Source: Combretum micranthum | Taxonomy: Eukaryota > Streptophyta > Magnoliopsida > Myrtales > Combretaceae | Length of the DNA: 64,000 nt | Assembly: GCA_024138025.1 (NCBI GenBank) | Contig: JAMXBD010000066.1 | Location: forward strand, 992,001-1,056,000 | Direction of reading: 5' to 3' | Part shown: piece after piece, positions 50,884 to 62,418 of the stretch | How positions within the stretch are numbered: the first letter of the stretch is position 1 | Layout of the letters: each line of letters begins with the position of its first letter | Made by a program: the position numbers and the translations under genes | Notes under the pieces: model-generated | Told to the model about the DNA's origin: nothing | Seen by the model: only the letters and a program-made list of their open reading frames with translations | Databases searched by the model: none

Positions 50884-52426
50884 TGGTGGGTGTCGAATCC
50901 AACAAAATTAAAATCTACTTTAAAATTTGTATATAATAGTGAGTAGGTTCGTCTCCACAGGGATTAGGGTAAATTTATTTCTATTTAACAAAGAATGCAG
51001 ATGAAAGAAGATTGGGGGGTTTGTTTAATCAAAAGCAATTAAAGTTTAGTTTATCTCTAAAGCTAGCAATCACAAATAAGAGTTGAATTCAATAATAAGA
51101 AATCTCTAATCAAGGTGGTACTACAATTCAATTCATAGATTCGATCATTGATGCAAAGATCATTATTCTTTTTCTGACTAGATCGGTTATAGATTTCAAT
51201 ATGCTCTGAAACCCTATCTCTCCTTACTGAATTGATAACCAAGATAAGATCTTTAATTATTTCCCTTATTGATTAGATAACCCTAAACAAGCTCTTAGGA
51301 TTTAACCTATCAATAGCAATAGAAATTAGAGAGACTACCAATCCTAATTAATAATCCATAGAGCATGAATAATTTAAATTCGATTATATATCATCACAAC
51401 ATGAATTAACTATTTGATTATAATCAACCACGTTGTTGTGTTACTCCTATTAGAATAGATGAACAATTACGGATTCAGTATTCTAATTAACAATATATTG
51501 TTTTGTCAATTGTACAACAGGCCTAAATTGTAACAATCAAACATAACAATAATAACAAGACAATTAGATGATATATAGATAATTAGAAGAAAAGAACAAT
51601 TGATTAAATCGAATTAGATCTCACAAATCTTTGTAGAATTGAATCTGTAGCAATCCCCCTTGATTAGATTAGATGTTTAGCCACTCATAACTTCAAATTT
51701 TCTCTCTAGGGTTTTTCTTAACAAAGTTGTATCTAAAAAAATATGGAATGAATTCTCAAAGAAACCCTATAAGATATTTATATACAAAAGTGAGTAATTG
51801 AAAGGTCATCATTTAATGTAAACTGGCAGTTACACATAAACGCTGGCGGCTTAAATTCATCATGGCCGGCCTATCTTCATTTGCCTCTTCATTGTCCCTT
51901 GCAGTTACATGATAGGCTGGCATTTTCCCATAATGGCCGGCGGCGTTTCTCTTATCTAAGCCGGCGTATGTTCTCATTCATGAATCCAGTGTAGTAATGG
52001 CCGGCGGCGTTGATAGATAAGCTGGCGGCCTTCATATATTGTCCAACATCCAGAGATGAAATGGCCGGCGGCTTAAATATATATGCTGCCGGCGTTTAAT
52101 GTTAAATTTGTTCACTGCCGAAATTCAAGATACGCTGGCGGCCTTCATCAATTCTTCTTCAGCCTTTGTATGTTTATATTGAACGCCGATGAAATCCAAT
52201 AAAGGCCGGCGGCTTAAGTCCATGAATGGCCGGCCGGCCTTTCTTTCTGATTTTTGTTCCTTGTATATATTTTACTCCAATTTTGTACTATTTGCTTCTT
52301 TTGGATTCAAAGACCTGATATTTATATAAATCATGATTAAGTACCGATTCCATATAATTTCTACAAAATTAATAACAATTAATCCAAATTAAATCCCATA
52401 AAATTAGAGTAATTTTCATCTCAACA
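50884..52426. mobile_element. solo LTR, 1,543 bp
   Basis: TG...CA ends (TGGTGGGTGTCGAATCC ... CATCTCAACA) with perfect 5-bp target duplication ATATG at 50879-50883 and 52427-52431. No primer site, gag or pol, and no second LTR, so it is what remains after unequal recombination of an LTR retrotransposon. It sits inside a tandemly duplicated host sequence, which independently confirms both edges. Family not identified. Confidence 0.88.
51841..52239. repeat. array of GGCCGGCGGC-type motifs in the solo LTR
   Basis: About twelve GC-only words in 400 bp of AT-rich sequence: variants of GCTGGCGGC (51842, 52021, 52134), GGCCGGCGGC (51935, 51999, 52063, 52204), GCCGGCG (51960, 52088), GGCCGGCC (51864) and GGCCGGCCGGCC (52228). 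They alternate with short AT spacers that recur (GGCGGCTTAA, GGCGGCCTTCAT), so the array looks like a decayed repeat of a short module. Confidence 0.85.
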
Positions 52427-52945
52427 ATATGTAAAGATTTTCAATTGAAATGGTATGGTACTTTGGTCAATTCATTATTATGCTTGACTCGAAATGATTT
52501 AGTTAGAATTTGAAGTATGAACCCAACTCGATATGTCACTTTGATAAGGTTAGTCTCTATTGAATTAAACTTATTTATAGATAGCTTATTTAAATATATA
52601 TATTCTAACTATAATTATATTGATGTTCGAACTCAACTTATACATAAATTCCATTCAATTGAGAACAAAAATTGCAATTACTTACTTCATCTAGATGTTC
52701 ACAATGTAGTTGGGTATGTAAAGAATTTCAATTGAAATGGTATGGTACTTTGGTTGATTCATTTTTGTGCTTGACTCGAAAATGATTTAGTTAGAATTTT
52801 AAGTTTGAACCCAACTCAATATGTCACTTTGATAAGGTTGCTGTCTATTGAATTAAACTTGTTTATAGATAGCTTATTTAAATATATATTCTAACTATAA
52901 TTATATTGCTGTTTGAACTCAACTTATACGTAAATTCCATTCAAG

Positions 52946-55928
52946 CGAAATTTGGCTCTCAAAGGCCAAGATTGTCAAACTAAATATCATAAAACTTGAG
53001 TTCAATTTAATGAACTATTGAGTAGTACTAATTTATCCTTGAGTATGGTCAAATAGATCATTAATTAATATCAAGTCAAATTCAAATGTGATTTTGAAAA
53101 AAAAAAAAGAATGATTATATTTTTTTCGTTTAAGAGAAAGGAAAGAAAAAAAGAAAAAAAAAAGAGAGGTTATAGACAAATGCATGCAAATTCCATGCAA
53201 AATTTTTTCTATATTATTTAAGGCAGAGCCCCACTTTTGGTGTCTCACCTACTTTTTTTATCTTAAAATTACTTCTTTAGATTTATCTTCCTTATTTTAC
53301 TTAATTATAACATAAGATATATGATTGTAAATAATAGAAAATGTAAATGATAAATTTGTCAAATCATATATTTGAACTCTCTCTCTTGTGTCTCTCCACT
53401 CCTTTCATTAAAATTTGTAACTTCTCTCTCTCTCTCTCACACACACACACATTTACTTTCAACTGTACCAAGCCTTACAAATGTGAAATTGAAGCAACCA
53501 CATTACAGTTTTTCAATTATAGATAATTTGAAATTTTAAAAAGAAGTTAACTTGCCAATTTATTAGTCTTGCTTCTCATCTTCTAAAGTGCCACATTCTT
53601 TAAACCGTGCTTCTTATGTCAAGTAACTTATTTGTCTACATTTTCATCTCAATGTGTTGCTTCCATACATCTGGATCTAGTTCTACATTGGCACCAACTC
53701 TATATTGATTCTCGCCATTAATTGAGTCTTATGAATTTTGGTAACAATGCTATAACAATCATTACAGGTTTTACTTCTATGCTTATTATATTATATATTT
53801 AATAAATATAATATGTGTGTGTGTTTTTCCTTTCATTAAATGTTTTAATATCTGTTGTAACTTTTCTATATCTCTAGAAACCCTCAAGTGCTCCGAGGTG
53901 TACATTGTGTGTTATGAATGAAAATATAAAAATCGCGTAATTTGAAATTCCAAGGAATTTTGTTGTATTTTATTCTGTATATTTTATTTGCTTATAATAG
54001 TAATATGTGGTGAAAGATTTTCTAATAAAAACTTTCCTTAGGTGGTCTTGATAGGAGTTGAAGGCCTTCTAGAATTGCAGGAGTTAGGCTATTATTTAAA
54101 TCACTATTTTAAATGGAAAGATTCATATAGTGGAAATTAAGTATAAAATTCCTTTATTTTAGTTGAATAGTTAGTAAGTTGGTTTTGCATTTTCAATATT
54201 CCTTATAATAATTAAATATTTAGCTATCACTTTTTTTCTTTTTTGGGGTTGTGTTTAATTATTTTACCATATCAACTATTTTAGTCGACCTATTCTTAAT
54301 TAGATCTTACACTTTTTGCCATTATGACACACCATCTATTTTTCTTTCATGATGTGAAATAGTATTCTAGGATGCAAAGTTCTTCAAAGAACATGAGAAG
54401 GAATTTTCATGAAGGGAGGTTAAGGTTATCAAGGTGAGAAATAATATGGAAAAGAGTGGTGGAAGATGATAGTCATACCAACAATTATTTTAAGAGATAA
54501 AATTTGAGTAAAACTTTTATAGTTGAATGACAAGATTTATTTATATTTATTTGATAATATACTATTTTTGTTTCTTTGAATTTTTTTAACCGATGTCTGA
54601 TATTTGTAATTTATATATAGAAATTAGGAGAGAAAAACGGTCTTTTTACTTCATTTTAGTTTTACTTTCTTTTGGTTGTTGTTTGCCTTTTCAATTGGTA
54701 GGAAATTTTTTCTTAATGCTTATAAAGATTTGTAATTATGTTAAATTGTAATATTAATGGAATTATAGAATTCTCCCATGTGATTTTGGTTTTTAATTCT
54801 TTTAATATATAATCACTTTAATCATTCAATAGTTTTTTTAACGGATTATTATTCAATAGCTAGAATCATTTCTTTTGATATGTATTAAATAATTTTTGTG
54901 CACGTTATTTTTTTAATTTTTATCCATCCATAATCACATTATTAAGGTTTAGTCTAATTTCATTTTGCTAATAATTAATCTTTAAACTATTGTATCTCAT
55001 TATAATACCTTATAAAAATTATTCAACATTTTCACTTATTTAATACGTTAAGAAACTTTCATCCTAATTCACATTGAATTTTGTGATTTCATCACTATAT
55101 TAATATGTGGATATAAGAGTTGCTTATATGTCAACTTAAAAACCTTTTGCAAAATATTTTTTATTACTTTTACCGACAACTTTTAGAGGAAGCAAATGAG
55201 TCATTATTGTCTTGGTGGCTTATATCATATATAGGAAGGCAAATATTTTTACAATTTTCAATTGTGATCTTTTCCAACAAGTATCAACTTTTAATTTTTT
55301 TCAATACAACTTTTTTCTTGCATTTATTTATTGATGTATTTATTATATAATTACTTTTTAAAGCATATGGTATTATTAAATATGCACACGCATAGAAATG
55401 CAGCATCCGCCAGTTGATATATTAAACCTAGGCATTTTGTTTACAAGATAAGAAAAGAATCCAATCTTAAACGACTTTACTAGAAGATTTAATCTTATCA
55501 ACACCTAACTACTTGAATTGACTGACAATCTATAATGACTATTTTCCATGATCTGTCCATGCATCTAATCACCATCTGATGGTTACAAAGAAAAAGAAGG
55601 GGCCATGTCCTGGTCTACTCCACCCCAACAACAACAAACCTTGGAACTCCATGGTAGATGGTCATCTGCATTTAGCATTAAATATTGTGAGAACAAAAAC
55701 TCGAGTTACGTTGTTTGATTGAATTAGGTGTTAAATTGTAATTGGTGGAAATACAATTGAGATACCAACTTTAAAACTTATAGAATAAACAAACTACAGG
55801 TGGTTCTTCTAGTTAGATGTAACCTCGTACTCCAACATTTAAAGATTAATATCTAACCCAAATCGGCAGATATAATGATTGTTTTACCTTGTTTGCAATT
55901 TGCATTTACATTATCTTTTACGCGATCT
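52946..55928. other. intergenic between repeat field and LIN
   Basis: AT-rich. A CT run (53423-53439) passes into a CA run (53439-53451). No coding relic, LTR end or RNA gene identified. The LIN 3' UTR would begin at 55928 and run left. Confidence 0.45.
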
Positions 55929-58900
55929 CTAGTCCATTTCCCAGGCCTGTAAAGCAATGTAAAGGAACGGTGAGAAAGTACCATACAAATGATTTTCCAT
56001 GTATTTCTTTCTAGGAATAGTGAGCTTGTCTAACCTGAATCTTGCCTTCTGAAGAACCAGCAAAGAGCATTCCTCCATCCATTTCTGATGCTAAAGACAT
56101 GATCCGCGCCTGCCCTCCAATCCTAGTCTTAATGGAACCAACTTTGTGATTCTCTCCTTCAGCCAAACCTCAATGATCCCACCTTTTGTAGCTGTATATA
56201 TGAAGTCATTGCTCACAGCTATATGTTGGATGTCAAGCCCCGTTGCAAATGATCCGCATACTGCCTTTCCCGGTAAAGAGAACACCTTATGATATATAAA
56301 TGAATTAAGAGAGGAGTTTAGTATGTACACGAACTGCAGTTTGGTAGTAATCGATAGGGAAATTTCTTTACCTTCCCCGCTGAGCCATCAACTGAAGAGC
56401 CACCAGCTAATAGAAAGCCATCATGAATGTAGAGAGGACATGGTTTGCTTCCCTAACAATTTCCTTGTCCCGGAATAGAATGTGCTTGATGTCAATTTCC
56501 TCAAATCTACCTCCTGCCAATTAGCATACATCAAAACCAATGCCAATGTCTAACTAAACTATCAACATATAGATGGTGTTGCTGGGACTTCAATGGTATA
56601 AAGCCTGGGAACTTGGAACAGTATAGTAAGTTACCTGTATAGAGTAACCAGAGAGACCACAATATAGCTTATGCCCTGCCATCGCAAGGCATTTGACATG
56701 CTTGCTGAAATTTATGTGCTTCGGGCTCCCACTCCAATTGTACACCTGAGACCATAAAAAGTGTTATTATGCATCTTTCTTTTATCAATCATTAGGTAAT
56801 CCATCGTGACAAGTCAGTCCTAGTGAAATCTTTCTTGAAAAAGTGCTTGCTCAGAATTTGGAACCAAATACTTGCCTTAACCCCAGTCCCTTGTGAAATA
56901 TAGCATGCTAGGTCAGCATTGGCTGTCAATGCATATACAGCTTCTTTAACATCATGAACCTGAATGCAATGAATTTCCTCGGGCTTGATTGCCCACACCT
57001 GTGTAGGCAAAGAGTGTTAGTTTGTTAACACAATACAGGCATCGAAAGATGACTTTTACTAACACAGGATGGACAGACACTGAAGAAATGTCTTGTTAGC
57101 TAAACCAACACTAGATCCAAAAGGCCTAAACTTTTTAGATCAGTTGATCATGTATCTAAACTTTACATCATGTCTTACACGAATAGTTTTGTCCAATGAA
57201 CCGCTGTACAATTTGTCATCCGAAGAAGAAAGATAGAGGCAAGAAACAGCTTTGGTGTGCTCGCGAACTTCCTGAATTAACCTTAAAGTCCTCTTGCCAG
57301 AATCCCACACCTAAAAATCGTGTAACAATTACCATTACGATTCCATCATGTATCAGTTCTTGCATTACAGGTTCATCCATTTACTTATTTATACCTTTAT
57401 TGTTCCATCTGCGTGGCTACTCAAAAGCCGGCCCTTTAAAGGCACCAAAGAGAGGACCTCCCCATTCATGCATGATTCCATTTCAATCAATTCAGTGCAA
57501 CTCCATAGCTCTGCCTGAAGTTCAATACATTAAGAAATATTAAGCAACAATGCTGTTTACTACTAAAATGGTTACAAACGAGCACTTACAGCATTCACAG
57601 ATGAAGAATTCATCAAAGCCTTTAGTATATCAGTGACCCACACTGAATGCCTCTTTAGCTTTCTTAAGTTTTTGTAAATGCACCTAGCGTAAGCTCCCAA
57701 TGCTTCAAGTGCAGCTGTACATTTTAGTAGTTTTGGTATCTGATCATTAAAGTTGCTGAAAAATTCCAAACAAGAACACTTTTTACATGGCAAGTAGGTT
57801 GTACCTGGGTCCTTGACGAAAGTTCTGATAGCAAGGGTTGCCAAAATTTTCTCTTCCAAGTTCTTAGATGATTGAATGACATTTATGAATTCTTCAAGCA
57901 AAGACTTGCGAGCAGCAATTTTTATCCCGGTATCAGGAAGTGAAGAAAGCATGTGAGTAAGCCATGTGGCTACCACAAGGCATAATCTTGCCAGTTCAAT
58001 GGAATTGCTTTTGAAGCATTCTTCCAATGCTTTGAAAATGGATCCTTTTTCATGGTTGCAAAGTACAAAAGCGACTTTTTTCTCCCAAGAGCTCAAGGCT
58101 TTCTCTTCCTCTTCCTGTGTCAATTAAAAATCAAATGTAGTGCTTTCATGTCCTAATAGAGCATATAACCATAAAAACACAGAGGAGACAACTTTCAAAC
58201 AAACCATTGTTTCTGCCAATTCATGTCCATGTGTTGGATTTTCTCCCTTCATTAAGGCATTGTACGGTTGAGCAAACCCTGCATTCTTGAGTAACCAAGC
58301 CTCTGTACACGACTTTCCCAATGAACTCAGCCGGCCAGAAAGAGATGATAAGGCCTCCAGCACCAGCATCTGAGAATTAGGAAATTCCCTTTTATGCAAC
58401 AAGTCGATGAGAGCCTCTATTGCTTCTTCCCTGTATATGCTCATTTTTCTGGGTTCAGCCTGAGAAAAGAAAGAAAACATAAAAAATAAGTTTTTTCATG
58501 GAATTTCTTCCTTGTATCTACCCCACTTAATATAACAGTTTTTTAACTCACAAGCATGAAAACAAACCAGAAGATCAAGTTGTAGAAGAAGTGTTGCTAC
58601 AGCAGGCCTTTGCTCCATCGTAGCCATTTGAAGATGTACAAGAAGGGTGTGCATGGTGCTAAAAGATCCTTCATCTTTTATTATCTGCAATATTTGGCTG
58701 CTTGCTGTCCTCCTGAAACACCAAACACTTCTCATTGTCATTCAAAAGTGCATTCCTAAACAAATAAAGCCAGTAGACATACATAAAACAAGTAATTGGG
58801 AAATGCCTACTAGAAATAGATTTTGCAATATCCTAAAGGTTGGAACTTGTTATATCTATTATATAACACTACTTCTTACTTGATAATCTTTTGCCCTAAT

Positions 58901-61900
58901 ATCATATTAAGATTAGTACTATTGCCATCTGATCTAAAGTTTTAGCTTGTAAATATGGTGTGGACTATTTATATTTATTATATAATACAACTAAAGTCAA
59001 TGAGGAAGCTTCTCATATAATTGCTTGTTTTAATTGTTTCATGATTCAGTGTTTTGAGTACATTACTGATTGACTAAATATAGATGCATCAATGCCAAAC
59101 TAATTGTTAACTAATTTACAGTTGATTCAATAACCTTTCATAGACAGTAATAAATGAAGTTCAAATGAAATGTGAATGTTTGACAGAAACAAATTTTTTA
59201 ATTTTATTAAATGTACTTAATTAATACCTGTCTAAGTGAACTATCTCTGACAGAAACTCAATGCACCTGCCCCTCAGACAATCATTGCCAGTGTGAATCA
59301 ATTCAAGAACCAAAGAGAGATCAATTCTGCTTGCTATCAAGTTCCTGCAACTTTTATCTGCATGGATACAAGATAGCAAGATGGAGATTGCAGATTCTCT
59401 TACTTCTGCCTTATCCATGCACTTTATCAAGCCAAGAACTCCATTAGCAGATATTACCCTTAATGCGTTCAACTTCCTACTATCTTCATCACCTCCATTT
59501 AACATTTGTTCTAGCATTGCTATGGCAGTATCTTTTGGGTCCACCACAAACTGGAGATCATCGTCACTTTCATTTTTGTTCAATATTACTTGGATGAGGG
59601 ATGGTACCAAGTCATTAGCCGAAAGCTGTGCATATGTTGGTCTCAGTTGGTATATAAGAACTGCAGCCTCAGATAGACCATTTTTCAATAAGGAAGCTAG
59701 GCAATCAAAATCTGAATCCACACTAGTGAGAGTTTCTCCAATACTTTCCTCTGCAGCAATTAACTCAGAGAGAATGTAGATGGATGTTCTCAAAACCTCT
59801 CTATTAAGAGAAGCTGCTAATATTTCCACTAGTCCATTAATGATCATTGGCTTGCATAAGAATGAAACGATAGCAGGATTAGCTTTTGCATCCTTCCATA
59901 ATTTGGTGATCGCCAGCACAGCCCTCTCACAGTCTTGCAAGTCCTCTGATGTACAAAGGCAAGAAACATATGGCTTCAAGCCATTGATGATTGTCTCGAT
60001 TGCAGCTTGAGATATCACACTTGTTGGGGATGTGGCTACCCATGCTTGGTGAAATCTTTTTCTTCTTCCATAGATGTGCTCTTTCATACTCCACTCCGTA
60101 GCAGTGTCTACTCCTAAAGAGGTATCTGAATCTTGTGAATTTTCTTTTGTATATAAAGGACTAAATGAATTTCTTGGTGTTTCACAGTACGAAAACTCTT
60201 GAGCTAGTTCTGGATTCTGCTCTTTCCAAGATGTTATTAGTCTTTTTAAAACATAATTTGTCTTAGGCAATGTTGTTGCCGAGAGAGACTGACGTGTAAT
60301 GGGACAGGTTGCGTTTCCTCTTTCCAACCATTCTTGAATGGCTCTTCTTTCATATGTCTGGCCTGTCTCGAGTGTAACAGGATCATTAAAGATCTGCCCC
60401 GTGATAGGGCAAACAAAATCTTTGGGCGGTTTTGATTGTGATGCTTGCTTCTCAGATGGAGGAATTGATGCACACCTGCTATTATCATCTTCATCATCAA
60501 TTCTGTTCAAAGAAGTGCGCCAAGACAACAGAGGAAAAAATGTATCATCAGGAGCATGAGAACAGTGAAAACAGCTTGGCTGTTAGCCATGTGGTTGAGC
60601 AACAACAAAATCAAAAGAAAAAAGGCTGGTAATACTACTCTCTGACCTATTAATAATTGCATGGTTTTGCACATTGTGTTGACTCCTATTCATGCTTGTC
60701 CGGTTGGTCCTTCTTAACATCTGGAAATATAAATTCCTATTTTAGTTGACCTTTAACATTTTGAATGAGAAAGAATAGTTCACGACGTAACAGAAAAATT
60801 CCATATTGGCCTAGATTAGGTGGATAATGACATACTATGGCTTCACCATCAGAATCTGTTGAGCTGATGCTATAATCATGACTTAAACGTGGGGATGCTA
60901 GCAAAGAACTAGGCATGGTTGAATCGAGAGCTTTTAAAGACATCAAGCTGGAGACAGCTGTAGGTTCTTTCTTATCATCCATGTTTGCATGAGGAGATGA
61001 AGCTTTAGAAAGAATTTTAGGAGAATTGAAAGGCGAAGGACTTCTAGGAGTTCTAGTTTTTGCTGTAGAAGGCTGGGAATCAGTGGCGTTCCTCTTATCA
61101 TCAAGCATTCTCACACTATTGAGAGTTAATAACTTTCTAGTCCTATCCCCAGAGCCAACAGGAGCACCTCGGTTCTCATAATCGGTGTCATCACCATTTT
61201 CAGTAGCCAAGACTTCCTGCAGAATGACCAAGCATGCTGAATACAATATATATGCTTCATGATAAAATGTTTAACAATTAAAAAATTTCCTGCTTACGTG
61301 ATTGGACAATAAGGATTTTTTGGTTTGCTGAGAGGAATTGGAGGTCACATTCCCAAACCTGGTTGAAGCCATGCATCGTGAAAGAGAGAAGAATTTGTTA
61401 GGAATTCAACTATTGCTGTTTCATTTGTGTAAAATACTGTGTAGAAGAGAATAAGTAACCTGGTTGCTTGTCTCCCAACATCTTTAGGTTTTAGTATGGG
61501 GGAAAAACCTGATTGCTTTGGGAGTATAGGCCCGAACTTGACATAATCAGGAATGGATCGGCTCACCTCATGCAGAGGAGTCATCGGTGGTTCCGCAATT
61601 GGGAACATTGGAATGGCCTTTTTACTATTGCTGGAATTGTTGTTCATACATTCTCTATAATACCTAGCATAAAGGCGTGTGTTCTCATCTAACGACTCCC
61701 TGTAAACCTGCTCATGCTTTTGTAGTTTCTCCATCTGATCTGGCCTCATGGCAAAAACAATGGACTCATTGAAGAATTGATCTAAATCGGCTGTGAATGA
61801 TAAATCAGCTGCATCTGGAATCACTTCCATCACAAGCCTATGCCTTGCCTCGGAATACCACCCCACAACCGAACTCATATGTGGAAGAAACAAGTCTTTC

Positions 61901-62373
61901 CAGAGCTCTGGAGCAAAATCTATCCTTGAAAAGAAAGGATCCACAATGAACATCTCAATGATGTGAAGGACCGAACCATGTACATCATCACGAAGCATAC
62001 ACAAGTATGATAAATTAAGGTGTGCCCACGCAGAGAGGTAAAAGTTAGGAACCCCTGCTGTTTTCTGTTGAGAATCCAACATGGCACACACTTGCAGCAT
62101 TTTCTCGGCATGGTCCAACCGAGCAAACTTAGTTTCCATGTTAGATGTTACAATAGCTTCTTCAAGGGCATCGATTCCCCAATCCAAGTTAGCTAACACA
62201 GCTTGATCAGCATACCTCACCTCCGTATCAAAATCAGTGTTCTCACCCTCTGCTGCCAATCTTTCAGCACATTGTTCCTTTTGTTGAGCCCTTTGTTTCT
62301 TATTTACCAACCTATCTTGGATGAAACTTCTAACCGTGGTAATTAATACTCGAACTACATCCTCTTGATCCAT
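55929..62373 (-). CDS. LIN: LIN/CERBERUS-type U-box E3 ubiquitin ligase with WD40 repeats
   Basis: E3 ubiquitin ligase; in Lotus (CERBERUS) and Medicago (LIN) it is required for infection-thread growth and acts with Vapyrin, and homologues occur in mycorrhizal hosts. Sixteen exons: 62373-61460, 61358-61298, 61216-60836, 60720-60647, 60502-59228, 58712-58568, 58459-58205, 58114-57805, 57714-57590, 57514-57395, 57310-57179, 56998-56876, 56745-56635, 56513-56372, 56285-56035, 55946-55929. Total about 1,479 codons, against about 1,485 in Lotus. Domains: LIN N-terminus (1-310), low-complexity linker (320-490), U-box about 502-574 (DFVCPITGQIF, QTYERRAIQEWL, CPITRQSL), ARM-like helices to about 1180, WD40 propeller to the end (ELWSC, HADGTIKVWD, SGSLDKTIRVW). 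Exons 14 and 15 each contain a frameshift, so the annotated frame stops at TGA 56423-56421 unless these are assembly errors. The start is uncertain: ATG 62373 precedes the conserved DQEDVV, and an acceptor at 62418 suggests an upstream exon. Confidence 0.92.
56035..56285 (-). other. LIN: frameshifted WD40 exon 15 of LIN
   Basis: 251 nt, one short of a multiple of three. Enters with GLDIQHIAVSNDFIYTATKG and IIEVWLKERITK; after an AAA run near 56141 the homologous frame resumes one base off as GSIKTRIGGQARIMSLASE. A final 18-nt exon (55946-55929) supplies AWEMD and the stop. Confidence 0.85.
56372..56513 (-). other. LIN: frameshifted WD40 exon 14 of LIN
   Basis: 142 nt where a multiple of three is needed. 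The frame entering gives EVDLRKLTSSTF and TRKLLGKQTMSSL; the frame leaving gives IHDGFLLAGGSSVDGSAGK, both homologous to the family. The break lies at about 56428-56440. Family spacing suggests a 2-nt loss; a 1-nt gain is equally possible on length alone. In the entering frame a TGA follows at 56423-56421. Confidence 0.85.
57715..57804 (-). other. LIN: 90-nt in-frame intron of LIN
   Basis: GT-AG intron (donor CAG|GTACAACC, acceptor TGTACAG|CT) whose 90 nt are open in the reading frame of both neighbours. Family alignment shows no extra 30 residues here (FVKDP joins directly to AALEALGAYAR), so it should be spliced out; retention would insert 30 residues into the ARM region without a stop. Confidence 0.75.
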
Positions 62374-62418
62374 TGATAGTCTATCCTTTCCTGCTAATCC
62401 TATGAACAATCCCAAATC

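Larger units (their letters stand above)
50826..52945 (+). repeat. 287-bp tandem duplication, split by a solo LTR
   Basis: The unit begins GAGAACAAAAATTGCAATT. Copy A is at 50826-50883 plus 52432-52660, separated by the solo LTR and its second target duplication. Copy B is at 52661-52945. The two are about 93% alike by eye. No coding sequence. Confidence 0.8.

Noticed and set aside
57572..58123. A single 183-codon open frame covering LIN exons 8 and 9
   Set aside because: It reads through a 90-nt GT-AG intron that the family alignment shows should be removed.
59221..60632. Plus-strand frames opposite LIN exon 5
   Set aside because: Antisense shadows of the 425-codon U-box exon.
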